DNA of 64,000 bases from Glebionis coronaria (lineage: Eukaryota; Streptophyta; Magnoliopsida; Asterales; Asteraceae), in assembly GCA_025667525.1 (NCBI GenBank), contig CM046877.1, forward strand, positions 621,138,262 through 621,202,261, in the 5' to 3' direction. A program made the translations under genes and the position numbers. Every line of letters begins with the position of its first letter. The stretch's first letter is position 1. The notes beneath the pieces were generated by a model. The model was not told where the DNA came from. It was given only the letters and a program-made list of their open reading frames with translations, and searched no databases. Positions 35,232-47,475 of the stretch are shown in pieces.

Positions 35232-38132
35232 TGTCACACCCTCAATTTGGCCCACGTGTACAATTACACGAGGATGTGACTATCATGACAACCAAGAGAC
35301 ATAGATACAAGAATAACTAAGAAAAGTCATTTTTCATTCATAAGGCATAAAAATAGAATTGGTCCCAAGGAAAATTGTTTTACAACTCATGATAACATAA
35401 TTTGAGTTTCCAAATATCATACATCCAAAGCAAGTCTCAAAGTTAAATCATGATAATTTTTATTAATCTCCATAGCACAACCACGTCACTCCTCCGCCTT
35501 GACACCTGAGAAAAACATTGCTAAAACGTCAACACAAAGGTCGGTGAGTTTATAGGTTTAAGTATAAGTAGTGTGATGAACCATAAGATTTTAGTTAGAC
35601 AAGCGGCAAATAATCTTATAACAAATACAAGATTATTATCAAATAGCATACGTTCATGATATCCTACGTCTAAGCTCATGACACCGAAGCGTTAACCGTA
35701 CCAACAAGTTTATACAAGAGTGTGCCCAAGCAAATACTACCCCAAAGTATTCGTAACAACCACAAATTTATTTGTATCTAATTTGGTCACACAACCAACA
35801 ATAGATAGGAAGGCCAATCCCAATAGATCTATCCATAACATTCACGCTTACACAAAGTAATTAACGGTTCATGATAGTGGGCTAAAGCATCTAGGGGTAT
35901 CGCTACTTAGACATCATGTAGGCGTGTATGAGTTTTAGGCACTTACGTTCATCCGTTTAAAACAAGCAATGTTCTCACCCCAAAGTGATAAAACAAGTAA
36001 AAGTGGGGCTATAAACTCACCTCGTAAATTAGGCAAATGGATGAAAATGCAAGGAAACTTGAGAACACGTCCACGTTATCCACGACCTAATTTAAATATA
36101 AATACTACGTTATGACTACATTATGTTAATAGAATATGCATGAAGTCCTAAAGGTATGCGTCGTTACGTTTTTATTTAAAGTGACTCGAAAAGGAACACA
36201 CATTATTAATGGGTTCTACGTTTATAAAAGTATTGTTACATTTGTCATTGGGCTTCCACAACCCAAGTAAAAGCCTACGCGGCCCAATTAATAAAACTAG
36301 TCCATCAAAATGGGCTTGTGGCCCAAACCCAAGACTTATAATAAGTCTTTGGCCCATGGAATTTGTTATGTCCAGCCCATGATTCAGCCCAGCCCAACTT
36401 TGGGCAATACAAACTAAGAAAGAAAGAAAAGTGGGGGACATGTTTGTTATTTGGTTTTTATCTTGTGTCTGTTCACTCACCACGTCACAACACACACACA
36501 ACACAAATTATTACTCCCACCGTTTCATCTCTCTTCTCTCTCTAATAAAAACAAATCTGGTTTTTTTTCTTTAAATCAAATCATCAATCCATTCATATCT
36601 CATGTTTGATTCGAATATATATGATCTAATAACATCTAATGGTGATGTTCTTGGTTCGTTTGGGGCTTAAGTGTTTCTGGGTTTTGTATTCCATCCAAAT
36701 CTATTCGATCCCATGATGATTCTATGGCGTTTGGGTGATGATAAATAAAAAAGATAAGTATAAATCTTATATTTCGTTTTTCACAAATGGGTTTCGAGGT
36801 TTTCTGGATAAGTCTTTCATCTATAACAAATCTCTTTGTTTAAATCATCTTATATACGCTTTAATTACATGGATCTAACTCGAATTTAAATAAATCAAAA
36901 TTAGGGCTTCGTTTAATTTGGGGGTTTTCTTAATCTCGTGTTTTACTCAAATTAATTAGTATCCTCATGCTTCTATCAATATTAATTACTGAATAAATTA
37001 GTTTATAAGAATTTAGGGTTTGTATAAAATTAGGGTTTTCAATTCGAGAGTTTTTACATACTTAATTTGTGTTTTTGAACATTAAATCGACTTAATTTCA
37101 TAATAAATGTGATTTACGAAAATCTAGGGTTTATACGAATTGGGGTTTTTATACCCGCGAGTCTAATTAGGACTGATTAGTATTTTTATGAAATGGTTTG
37201 GTTTTATATTTATGTTTTGACTGTTTCCTAGGGTAAACAAGGTCTCGGTCAAATGAGGGGTGTTGGTCATGGTCTAAATCCAATTTGCTAGCCTCTTTAT
37301 TGTTTACACATGATTTTTAAAAGACTAATTAGGTTTGTTTGTTTCGTAGGTGGTCTAATATAGATTAGCACAACTATATGGATGCCAACAAGATAAAGTG
37401 GATAAAAGACTCACAGATTTGAGGGTATTCGGCTGAGGTTTTTCGGACGAAGAATGAGGGTCGGCTTGATTGATTAAGACTTCTATCAATTGCTCCTATA
37501 TTTCTACCCAGAAATTCTGTAGCTTAATTGTTGGACTTTAAATCTTGTAACCCAATTTGTTGGTGGTTTGTGTTTGTGTTGTGACTGTAAAGGAAGAGGG
37601 TTATAGTATATATCCTGCATTTTTGGTCTAGGGTTAGCCCTAATCTGATTTAGCAAGCTTGTGATATACCCATATATAACAAACTCGGCATGTGTGTTGT
37701 CTGTTTATGGTGAGTGGAGGATTTTATTATACTTTCCAGAATTTGTGTTTGACTATATTTGACCATGTTTGAAATAAGCAGAATTTTCTAAATACTAAGT
37801 TTATTAAGTCAATCTTTATATTCAGTTTGTATGTACTTGTTCCCACCCTGCCAGCATTCGGCCCAATAGGTGATTGATGGGTATTTCGGCCCATGATGAA
37901 ACTTTGTAAAGTATATCTAGGTTCTAAACACTACTAATTATTTCATAGGACTCAATGTCGCAAAACAAAAGCATCGACACGCTAACAACAATGTTATGGA
38001 AACACACAAATGAACACGTATGTTTTAACAACCCTTCGTGCATTCGTAGTCGGCACATACCGATAATGTGTCTTAACATTACAAGCACGTCTTGAATACA
38101 ATATATAAGACGCGAAAATTCGAGTTGTTACA
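35232..38132 (-). repeat. 3' LTR of the gypsy element
   Basis: 2901 bp, TG...CA. On the element's strand it follows the end of the chromodomain region. Open frames seen inside it (36172-36504, 36363-36545) are chance frames, repeated in the other LTR. Confidence 0.9.
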
Positions 38133-38184
38133 TTTGCTCAGCCTAAAGAGGGCTTTGTCCGCAAAGCAAAACAACAATACATTT

Positions 38185-41100
38185 TTACGTCGACACCACA
38201 TTAGTAAACAAGTGAGGGTACTTTGATTTAAATTGGTCCTCACGTTCCCAAGTAAATTCGGGTCCTCTCTGTGCGTTCCAACGCACTTTGACGATAGGTA
38301 TGCCACTTTGTTTAAGTCCTTTAACTTCTCGTTCCATAATTTCGACGGGTTCTTCGACGAACACGAGTCGTTGAGTTGGATTTCGTCCATAGGTATAACA
38401 AGCGTTTCGTCGGATAAGCATTTCTTCAAGTTGCAAATGTGAAACACATTATTCACGCGACTAAGTTCTTGCAGTAACTCCAAACGATAGGCAACGTCAC
38501 CTATGCGTTGAATAATTTCGAACAGTCCAATGTATCGTGGGTTTAGTTTCCCTCGTTTGCCAAAACGAATTACACCTTTCCATGGTGCAACTTTCAACAT
38601 CACCCGATCTCCGACTTTAAATTCCAACGGTTTCCGTCTTTTGTCAGCATAACACTTTTGTCGATCACGAGCTGCTTTCATACGAATCTTGATTTGTACG
38701 ATTTTCTCCGTTGTTTCGTGAATAATTTCCGGACCGGTAAGTTGTGCATCACCAACTTCCGCCCACAAACGGGCGAACGACACTTTCGACCGTAAATCGC
38801 TTCAAACGGTGCTGCTTTAATGCTAGTGTGGTAGCTATTGTTGTACGAAAATTCGACTAACGGTAAGTGTCGATCCCATCCGTTTCCAAAGTCGATTACG
38901 CATGCGCGAAGAATATCTTCTAACGTTTGGATGGTTCTTTCGCTTTGGCCATCCGTTTGAGGATGATAAGCCGTACTCATGTCCAATAGCGTTCCCAACG
39001 CTTCTTGGAGAGATTGCCAAAACCTTGAGCAATATCGACCGTCTCGGTCCGATATGATAGAAATTGGTATGCCGTGCTTAGCAACGATTTCTTTCACATA
39101 TATTCGTGCTAATTGATCCATTTTGTCGTTTTCTTTCATCTGAAGAAAATGTGCGGATTTTGTTAAGCGATCGACGATGACCCAAATGGTGTCGTATCCC
39201 GCGGACGTTTTTGGGAGTTTTGTAATGAAGTCCATAGTAATTCATTCCCATTTCCATTCCGGGATCCTAGGTTGGACTAGTAATCCGGAAGGCTTTTGGT
39301 GTTCAACCTTAACTTTGGCGCAAGTTAGGCATTTACCAACATAAGTCGCGATGTCGGCTTTCATGTTTGGCCACCAATAGAACATTTTCATGTCATGGTA
39401 CATTTTGTCCGATCCGGGATGGATCGAGTACTTAGACTTGTGCGATTCATGCATGATTAGTTCTCGGACATTACCGTAACGAGGTAACCAACTTCTATTG
39501 TCAAGACACAATGTTCCATCGGCACGTGCAACGAGATTTTTGGTGATCATTCCACCGGCTTCTTCTTTATCGATGTTTTCTATCTTAATAGCTTCTCGTT
39601 GGGCTTCTAAGATTTTTGCGGGTATGTTTAAGCCAATAGTCATCACTAAGGCTCGAACCCTTAGAGGTCGCTCACGGGGTTTTCTACTCAAAGCATCGGC
39701 TACAACGTTAGCTTTTCCCGGGGTATAACGAATGTCACAATCGTAGTCTCCAAGTAGTTCCAACCAACGTCGTTGTCTCATGTTGAGTTCTTTTTGGTCT
39801 AAGATATGTTGAAGACTTTTGTGATCGGTGTAAACTACACACTTAGTTCCGTAGAGGTAGTGTCTCCAAATTTTTAGAGCAAAGACAACCGCGCCGAGCT
39901 CCAAATCGTGAGTAGTGTAGTTTTCTTCATTCGGCTTTAGTTGTCGAGAAGCATAAGCTATGACCTTTTTCCTTTGCATAAGAACCGCGCCTAGACCTTT
40001 AATCGAAGCATCACAATATACTTCAAAGTCTTCACTACCCTCGGGTAGCGCGAGAATGGGCGCGTCGCAAAGTTTTTGTTTTAAAATTTGGAAAGAAGTT
40101 TCTTGGCCGTCTCCCCAAATAAACTTCTTGTTCTTTTGAGTCAATTCCGTCATAGACTTAGCGATTTTCAAGAATCCTTCGATAAATCGTCTATAATAGC
40201 CGGCAAGTCCAAGGAATTGGCGAATCTCCGTAGGTGTGGTAGGAGTCGCCCAATCCTTTACTGCTTCGTTTTTAGCGGGATCCACATGAATACCACTACT
40301 ATCGATTACGTGACCAAGGAATTGTACCGTGTGAATCCAAAATTCACACTTTGAAAATTTGGCGTATAATTGTTCTTGTTTCAACAATTCCAAAATTTTC
40401 TTTAGGTGTTCCTCGTGTTCTTCCTTACTACGAGAGTAGATAAGGATGTCGTCAATAAACACGATCACGAACTTGTTCAGATAAGGTTTACACACGCGGT
40501 TCATAAGGTCCATGAATAACGCGTGCATTGGTTAACCCAAATGGCATGACTTGGAATTCAAAGTGACCGTATCGGGTTCGCAACGCCGTCTTGGAAATGT
40601 CTTCCTCTCGAACTCTAAGTTGGTGGTAACCCGACCTAAGGTCAATCTTAGAATAAATGCTCGAACCTTGAAGTTGATCAAACAAATCATCGATCCTTGG
40701 TAAAGGGTAACGATTCTTTATAGTAAGTTTGTTCAATTCGTGATAATCGATGCACATGCAGAACGATCCGTCTTTCTTTTTCACAAATAAAACCGGGGCT
40801 CCCCAAGGTGAGGAACTCGGTCTTATGAATCTTTGTCGGTAAGCTCTTTTAGTTGGTCGGCTAATTCCTTCATTTCGGCGGGCGCTAGTCGATAAGGTGC
40901 CCTCGCGACGGGTGCGGCTCCGGGAGTTAATTCGATGTGAAATTCTACTTGGCGAAGTGGAGGTAGCCCGGGTAGGTCTTCGCGAAAAACTTCGGGAAAG
41001 TCGCAAACAATTGGTACGTCTCCAATTTTCTTCTCCTTTGGTTCGGGTTCGTTTTTGCTAGTGACTTGTATAAGAAAAATAGGACGACCTTCTTCGATGT

Positions 41101-41676
41101 ACTTTTCGGTTTTAGTACATGAGATGACATTTAAACTAGCCCGGCTTTTCACACCGTTCTTCTCACCGAGGATGGTTAGGGTTCGGATTACACAGGGAAT
41201 ACGAACTTGTTTCTCGTGGCAAATTATCTCCGCATGGTACTTGGATAGCCAATCCATACCAACGATAACTTCAAAACTTCTAAGTTCGATAGGTAAAAGA
41301 TCGATGATGAAAGGAATATTTTGGAGGCTTAGGGTACAACCCTTAAGTACGGTGTTGTAGTGATCGATTTACCATCGGCTAATTCCACATTATAGTCGGC
41401 ATCTAATGGAGTGGGGTTCACATTTAATAGTTCGCTAAAGGCAATGGAGGCAAAACTTCTATCGGCACCGGAATAAAATAATACGAAAGCATAGATGTTA
41501 TTGATGAGAAACGTACCGGTGACCACGTTGTTGTCTTGAATGGCCGCTTCGGCACATAGAGCGTACACACGTCCCGGTGCTCCCGTTTGATTCCCATTGT
41601 CCGCCCATTCGGATTACCGTGGTTTTGACGAGGTTGTCGACGAGCCTGGTTGTTGTTGTCGCCTCGGATTTGGTTT
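38185..41676 (-). pseudogene. Gypsy pol (protease, RT, RNase H, integrase, chromodomain), broken
   Basis: In minus-strand order: protease near 41480 with FYSGADRSF, where the catalytic Asp of DSG is replaced by Tyr; reverse transcriptase with [19 protein letters not shown] near 40790, [12 protein letters not shown] near 40640 and the active-site FIDDILIYS near 40450; RNase H with YCDAS and YTDHKSLQ (40020-39810); the integrase HHCC zinc finger with HPGSDK and CLTCAKVK (39400-39300); the integrase DD35E core with [24 protein letters not shown] and [11 protein letters not shown] (39235-38900); and a chromodomain with [15 protein letters not shown] to [16 protein letters not shown] (38380-38210). 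Frame changes occur near 41365, 40825, 40525 and 38790, with a stop near 39242. The parts are recognisable, but the protein cannot be made. Confidence 0.9.
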
Positions 41677-41678
41677 CC

Positions 41679-42746
41679 TCAGCCTTGAGTGGTAGCTTTA
41701 GGACACCTATTCTTAAAGTGACCTTTTTCGCCACAAACATAGCAAGTGACATCCGCGTATTGAGCATTTGGAGTGATAGGAGTCCGTTGATTCGTGGGCT
41801 TTGGTGCACTTCGACAATCCTTGGCGAAGTGACCGGTTTTCCCACAATTGTGACATGTGCCTCCACATGCACCATTGTGGTGTTTACCACACTTACCACA
41901 AAATGGTAGTTTTCCTTGGTAACCGGATCCACCGTTCACATTGAACACCTTTACCACGTCTTGGCGGTTGTTAGGGTAGTCACCATGATTGGGGCCATGG
42001 TTTCCTTCCCATTTTCGTTTGTTATCACCACTTTCTAAGGTGACAGAGTCCATCAAACCGTCCACCATCTCAATGGCTTCGTTCAAATCATTAGGTTTTG
42101 AAGAGATGACGTCTTCTCGGATTGAAGGTAGTAGTCCAACGATGTACCTTTCTACGGCTCGTGTCTCATTTGGTATCATTTCGGGACACATCAACCTCAA
42201 CTCTTGGAAGCGTTGAGTGTAAGCCATCAAGTTAACTCCATGTACACGGAGGTTCCAAAACTTGGCTTCCAACCTTTTCATCTCATTTCTAGGGCAATAC
42301 TTTTTGAGAAGCATTCCCTTGAAATGAGCCCAAGGAGTAGCATTGGCCGCTTCCAAACTTACAGCCTTCACATGGATGTTCCACCAAGTTAGTGCACCAT
42401 CAACCAAGGTGCTAGAGCTAAACTTTACCTTGTCACCTCCGGCGACATTGCTTACGCTAAATTGAGACTCAAGTCTCTCAATCCATCGTGCAAGTCCCAC
42501 GGCACCTTCGGTGCCATTAAAAGTACTTGTGAAGCATGATCGAAACTCCTTGTATGAGCATGCACGCGTAGGAGGTACCGGAATTGGCACTCGATTAGTC
42601 TCCTCTTGCGTGCTTGGATTTGTTTCGTTGGCGGCAAGAGCGGTGGCAACTCCATCGACGATGATTTGACTCAAAATCGATGGGTCGACGGTGATAGGTG
42701 CGGCCGGAGTTGGATTGACTCTATTCTTGCGGGTTTTTGGTGCCAT
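41679..42746 (-). CDS. Gypsy gag with two zinc knuckles
   Basis: An open frame of 355 codons. The middle is a Retrotrans_gag capsid domain (ARWIERLESQFSVS, TWWNIHVKAV, RYIVGLLPSIREDVISSK). Two CCHC knuckles close it: CHNCGKTGHFAKDC and CYVCGEKGHFKNRC. It ends at a TGA that is in frame with the following protease. A C-to-T change in an arginine CGA codon would explain this stop, since the reading frame is otherwise continuous. Gag packages element RNA into cytoplasmic particles. The capsid and knuckles look intact, so gag alone might still be made. Confidence 0.88.
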   Translation of the reverse strand: MAPKTRKNRVNPTPAAPITVDPSILSQIIVDGVATALAANETNPSTQEETNRVPIPVPPTRACSYKEFRSCFTSTFNGTEGAVGLARWIERLESQFSVSNVAGGDKVKFSSSTLVDGALTWWNIHVKAVSLEAANATPWAHFKGMLLKKYCPRNEMKRLEAKFWNLRVHGVNLMAYTQRFQELRLMCPEMIPNETRAVERYIVGLLPSIREDVISSKPNDLNEAIEMVDGLMDSVTLESGDNKRKWEGNHGPNHGDYPNNRQDVVKVFNVNGGSGYQGKLPFCGKCGKHHNGACGGTCHNCGKTGHFAKDCRSAPKPTNQRTPITPNAQYADVTCYVCGEKGHFKNRCPKATTQG

Positions 42747-42999
42747 GGTCCTAAATTCACAACAAAGTTTATGGCATGGTTAGGATCGTAAGTTTAACGG
42801 CTAGAGTGTATGTCACAAAACACGATATAGCATCAAATGAAGTGATAATCAACAAGTTATGTAGTGCACAAATAATTCATTCCATGATTAGAAAAAAGAA
42901 ATACAAAGAGTTAACACATTGTTTTAGAATTCTTAGGGATTACAACATATGGAGGGAAAATTTTGAATGAAAGTGTACACAAATGAACCATAAATAGAT

Positions 43000-43743
43000 C
43001 TAATATAAACGGTGCTCAAGGGCGGCAATCCTCTCGGATAAATCAATCAATGCCCTATGTAGAAGGGTGCGAAAACCTCCTATCTCGTAATGTTGGTCCT
43101 CGAATCTCCGAGCTAATCCCGCGAAGTGGTCGGGTGGGGGTGGGGCATTCCTACCCAAACCCGCGATGACCGCCTCGTAACAAGTCTCGAGTCGAACCAA
43201 TGACTCATGAGACAAACCACCCAAATTACGAAGCACGTGGGTCACCTTGCCTCGTAATGTAGCAAGCCTAGCAAAATGATGAGGGGGCATTCCGCGAGCC
43301 TCGGCGGCCGTGGAGCATTCGGCTCCATTATAGCCGCAAGGTGGGGGTGGTATGGGCATAGTGGGTTGACGAGGGGCATCGTGCCTTGGGGGCACTCTCA
43401 CGGACGGTGACTTCGAAGACTTGCGGGTAGTGCGGGTAGAGCTCACACGTCTTGGGGCCAACTTCTTCCCAATCATAGAACCTCTCACTAACATCCTCAC
43501 GGTACGGTTTTGGCGAGGGGCCCTAGGGGCATGAGATGAGGATGTGGAGGGAGGAACCATCGGTGCCTTGCCACGCCTTTGGTAGCAAATGAGTGGTGGT
43601 GGTGATGCGCAAGTAGGTGCATGAGCACTTGGCTCTCCTCGAGTAGATGATAGTGGCGAAGCACCACTAATAGCGGACTCGCGTCGTGCTCCATCCGTAG
43701 ATGAGCTCAAGTAGTACAACGAATCTTCGGACGAGATAGACAT
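43000..43743 (-). CDS. Extra ORF upstream of gag in the gypsy element, 247 aa
   Basis: This open frame lies on the same strand as gag, between the tandem-repeat leader and gag, and ends 254 bases before the gag start. It is clearly richer in GC than the leader. The first 130 residues are rich in Ser, Pro and Arg (basic, probably disordered, for example RRVSSTRTTRKSSKSPSVR). The last 100 are probably helical (LATLRGKVTHVLRNLGGLSH, ARRFEDQHYEIGG, LSERIAALEHRLY). I recognise no domain. Standard Tekay-type elements, as I know them, do not need an ORF here, though some other plant gypsy groups (Ogre, Retand) carry extra ORFs. It could bind nucleic acid by its basic region; that is a guess. Confidence 0.6.
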   Translation of the reverse strand: MSISSEDSLYYLSSSTDGARRESAISGASPLSSTRGEPSAHAPTCASPPPLICYQRRGKAPMVPPSTSSSHAPRAPRQNRTVRMLVRGSMIGKKLAPRRVSSTRTTRKSSKSPSVRVPPRHDAPRQPTMPIPPPPCGYNGAECSTAAEARGMPPHHFARLATLRGKVTHVLRNLGGLSHESLVRLETCYEAVIAGLGRNAPPPPDHFAGLARRFEDQHYEIGGFRTLLHRALIDLSERIAALEHRLY

Positions 43744-43814
43744 GTCACTGTCAAATCAAGAAAGGCATGTGTAAGAATAAACCAATTTTGTAATATGTTG
43801 AAGTTTTAGTTTGT

Positions 43815-44340
43815 CATGGCACACACCATTTAGCACAAAAAAAATTTAAGACATGTTGATACAAGATCAATATTGTATTCTCATAGCATGGCACAAACCA
43901 CTTATCGTAGGGTTTTCAAATAATGTAATAATATCAATTTTGCGTTCACGTAACATGGCACAAACCATTTATCATAGAGTTTCTAGTGGCGTCAAAATAA
44001 GATTAAGCTTTGCATTCGTATATCATGGCACAAACCATTTAGCATAGAGTTTCAAGTAATGTTGAAATAAAAATTCGATTTTGCATTCGTATAGCATGGC
44101 ACAAACCATTTAGCATAGAGTCTCACGTAGTGTCGAAATAAACATCGGTTTTGTATTCATATAGCATGGCACAAACCATTTAGCATAGAGTTTCACGTAG
44201 TGTCGAAATAAACATCGATTTTGTATTCATATAGCATGGCACAAACCATTTAGCATAGAGTTTCACGTAGTGTCGAAATAAACATCGATTTTGTATTCTC
44301 GTAGCATGGCACAAACCATTTAGCATATAGTCATAAATTA
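43815..44340 (-). repeat. 70-bp tandem array in the gypsy leader
   Basis: Eight units marked by CATGGCACAAACCATTTA start at 43815, 43887, 43954, 44024, 44095, 44165, 44235 and 44305. The last four are exactly 70 bases apart and nearly identical, while the earlier ones have drifted. The gradient suggests expansion at the end near the 5' LTR. Confidence 0.88.
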
Positions 44341-44556
44341 CGTTACTTGGTACTTTTAGCAATTTACTTAGTAGAGTACTAAGAGCAAAGAAATGATACA
44401 ACTTGAAGGTACAACTTACTTGTCGAAGGCGCGAAATGATGTGGTCTATGGAGATGGAGGTAGTTATAGTCTAGTATTACTTTTTTTTCCAAAATTTCAT
44501 TTTTGACCAAAACCTTTGTAAAAACGATTTTATAAAAGTAACATAGTTCTCTATAA

Positions 44557-44576
44557 CCATGGCTATGATACCAATC
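44557..44576 (-). other. Primer-binding site of the gypsy element
   Basis: The minus strand right after the 5' LTR reads GATTGGTATCATAGCCATGG, close to the iMet-tRNA complement TGGTATCAGAGC with one mismatch in the core. Confidence 0.65.
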
Positions 44577-47475
44577 TGTCACACCCTCAATTTAGCCCAC
44601 GTGTACAATTACACGAGGATGTGACTATCATGACAACCAAGAGACATAGATATAAGAATAACTAAGAAAAGTCATTTTTCATTCATAAGGCATAAAAATA
44701 GAATTGGTCCCAAGGAAAATTTTTTTACAACTCATGATAACATAATTTGAGTTTCCAAATATCATACATCCAAAGCAAGTCTCAAAGTTAAATCATGATA
44801 ATTTTTATTAATCTCCATAGCACAACCACATCACTCCTCCGCCTTGACACCTGAATAAAAACATTGCTAAATGTCAACACAAAGGTCGGTGAGTTTATAG
44901 GTTTAAGTATAAGTAGTGTGATGAGCCATAAGATTTTAGTTAGACAAGCGACAAATAATCTTATAACAAATACAAGATTATTATCAAATAGCATACGTTC
45001 ATGATATCCTAAGTCTAAGCTCATGACACCGAAGCGTTAACCGTACCAACAAGTTTATACAAGAGTGTGCCCAAGCAAATACTACCCCAAAGTATTCGTA
45101 ACAACCTCAAATGTATTTGCATCTAATTTGGTCACACAACCAACAATAGATAGGGAGGCCAATCCCAATAGATCTATCCATAACACTCGTGCTTACACAA
45201 AGTAATTAACGGTTCATGATAGTGGGCTAAAGCATCTAGGGGTATCGCTAATTAGACGTCATGTAGGCACGTATGAGTTTTAGGCACTTACGTTCATCCG
45301 TTTAAAACAAGCAATGTTCTCACCCCAAAGTGATAAAACAAGTAAAAGTGGGGCTATAAACTCACCTCGTAAATTAGGCAAATGGATGAAAATGCAAGGA
45401 AACTTGAGAACACGTCCACGTTATCCACGACCTAATTTAAAAATAAATACTACGTTATGACTACATTATGTTAATAGAATATGCATGAAGTCCTAAAGGT
45501 ATGCGTCGTTACGTTTTTATTTAAAGTGACTCGAAAATGAACACGCATTATTAATGGGTTCTACGTTTATAAAAGTATTGTTACATTTGTCATTGGGCTT
45601 CCACAGCCCAAGTAAAAGCCTACGCGGCCCAATTAATAAAACCAGTCCATCAAAATGGGCTTGTGGCCCAAACCCAAGACTTACAATAAGTCTTTGGCCC
45701 ATGGATTTGTTATATCCAGCCCATGATTCAACCCAGCCCAACTGGGCGATACAAACTAAGAAAGAAAGAAAAGTGGGGGACACGTTTGTTATTTGGTTTT
45801 TATCTTGTGTCTGTTCACTCACCACGTCACAACACACACACAACACAAATTATTACTCCCACTGTTTCATCTCTCTTCTCTCTCTGATAAAAACAAATCT
45901 GGGTTTTTTTTTCTTTAAATCAAATCATCAATCCATTCATATCTCATGTTTGATTCGAATATATATGATCTAATAACATCTAAAGGTAATGTTCTTGGTT
46001 CGTTTGGGGCTTAAGTGTTTCTGGGTTTTGTATTCCATCCAAATCTATTCGATCCCATGATGATTCTATGGCGTTTTGGTGATGATAAATAAAAAAGATA
46101 AGTATAAATCTTATATTTCGTTTTTCACAAATGGGTTTCGAGCTTTTCTGGATAAATCTTTCATCTATAACAAATTTCTTTGTTTAAATCATCTTATATA
46201 CGCTTTAATTACATGGATCTAACTCGAATTTAAATAAATCAAAATTAGGGGTTCGTTTAATTTGGGGGTTTTCTTAATCTCGTGTTCTACTCAAATAAAT
46301 TAGTATCCTCATGCTTCTATCAATATTAATTACTGAATAAATTAGTTTATAAGAATTTAGGGTTTGTATAAAATGGGGTTTTTCAATTCGAGAGTTTTTA
46401 CATACTTAATTTGTGTTTTTGAACATTAAATCAACTTAATTTCATAATAAATGTGATTTACGAATATCTAGGGTTTATAAGATTGGGGTTTTTATACCCG
46501 CGAGTCTAATTAGGGTTGATTAGTGATTTTATGAAATGGTTTGGTTTTATCTTTATGTTTTGACTTTTTCCTAGGGTAAACAGGGTCTCGGTCAAATGAG
46601 GGGTGTTGGTTATGGTCTAAATCCAATTTGCTAGCCTCTTTATTGTTTACACATGATTTTTAAAAGACTAATTAGGTTTGTTTGTTTCGCAGGTGGTCTA
46701 ATATAGATTAGCACAACTTTATGGATGCCAACAAAATAAAGTGGAGAAAAGACTCACAGATTTGAGGGTATTCGGCTGAGGTTTTTCGGACGAAGAGTGA
46801 GGGTCGGCTTGATTTATTAAGACTTCTATCAATTGCTCCTATATTTCTACCCAGAATTTCTGTAGCTTAATTGTTGGACTTTAAATCTTGTAACCCAATT
46901 TGTTGGTGGTTTGTGTTTGTGTTGTGACTGTAAAGGAAGAGGGTTATAGTATATATCCTGCATTTTTGGTCTAGGGTTAGCCCTAATCTGATTTAGCAAG
47001 CTTGTGATATACCCATATATAGCAAACTTGGCATGTGTGTTGTCTTTTTATGGTGAGTGGAGGATTTTATTATACTTTTCAGACTTTTGTGTTTGACTAT
47101 ATTTGACCATGTTTGAAATAAGCAGAATTTTCTAAATACAAGTTTATTAAGTCAATCTTTATATTCAGTTTGTATGTACTTGTTCCCACCCTGCCAGCAT
47201 TTGGCCCAATAGGTGATTGATGGGTATTTCGGCCCATGATGAAACTTTGTAAAGTATATTTAGGTTCTAAACACTACTAATTCTTTCATAGGACTCAATG
47301 TCGCAAAACAAAAGCATAGACACGCTAACAACAATGTTATGGAAACACACAAATGAACACGTATGTTTTAACAACCCTTCGTGCATTCGTAGTCGGCACA
47401 TACCGATAATGTGTCTTAACATTACAAGCACGTCTTGAATACAATATATAAGACGCGAAAATTCGAGTTGTTACA
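44577..47475 (-). repeat. 5' LTR of the gypsy element
   Basis: 2899 bp, TG...CA, matching the copy at 35232-38132 with scattered differences. Transcription of the element would start within it and run leftwards. Confidence 0.9.

Larger units (their letters stand above)
35232..47475 (-). mobile_element. Full-length gypsy (Tekay/Del-like chromovirus) element, 12,244 bp
   Basis: The LTRs at 35232-38132 and 44577-47475 start TGTCACACCC and end GTTGTTACA. The target duplication TCTTA lies at 35227-35231 and 47476-47480. On the minus strand the order is 5' LTR, primer-binding site, tandem-repeat leader, an extra ORF, gag, protease, reverse transcriptase, RNase H, integrase, chromodomain and 3' LTR. 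The chromodomain-containing integrase tail places it with Tekay/Del chromoviruses. The two LTRs differ by scattered substitutions and small indels (2901 vs 2899 bp), so it is older than the gag-only element. Pol carries several stops and frame shifts, so this copy is inactive. Confidence 0.92.

Noticed and set aside
36172..36545. Overlapping frames on both strands, repeated at 45517-45973
   Set aside because: They lie inside the two LTRs of the gypsy element, so the repeat explains the apparent conservation.
43853..44401. Short frames with HYVKLYAKWFVPCY-like repeats
   Set aside because: Translation of the 70-bp tandem array in the gypsy leader.
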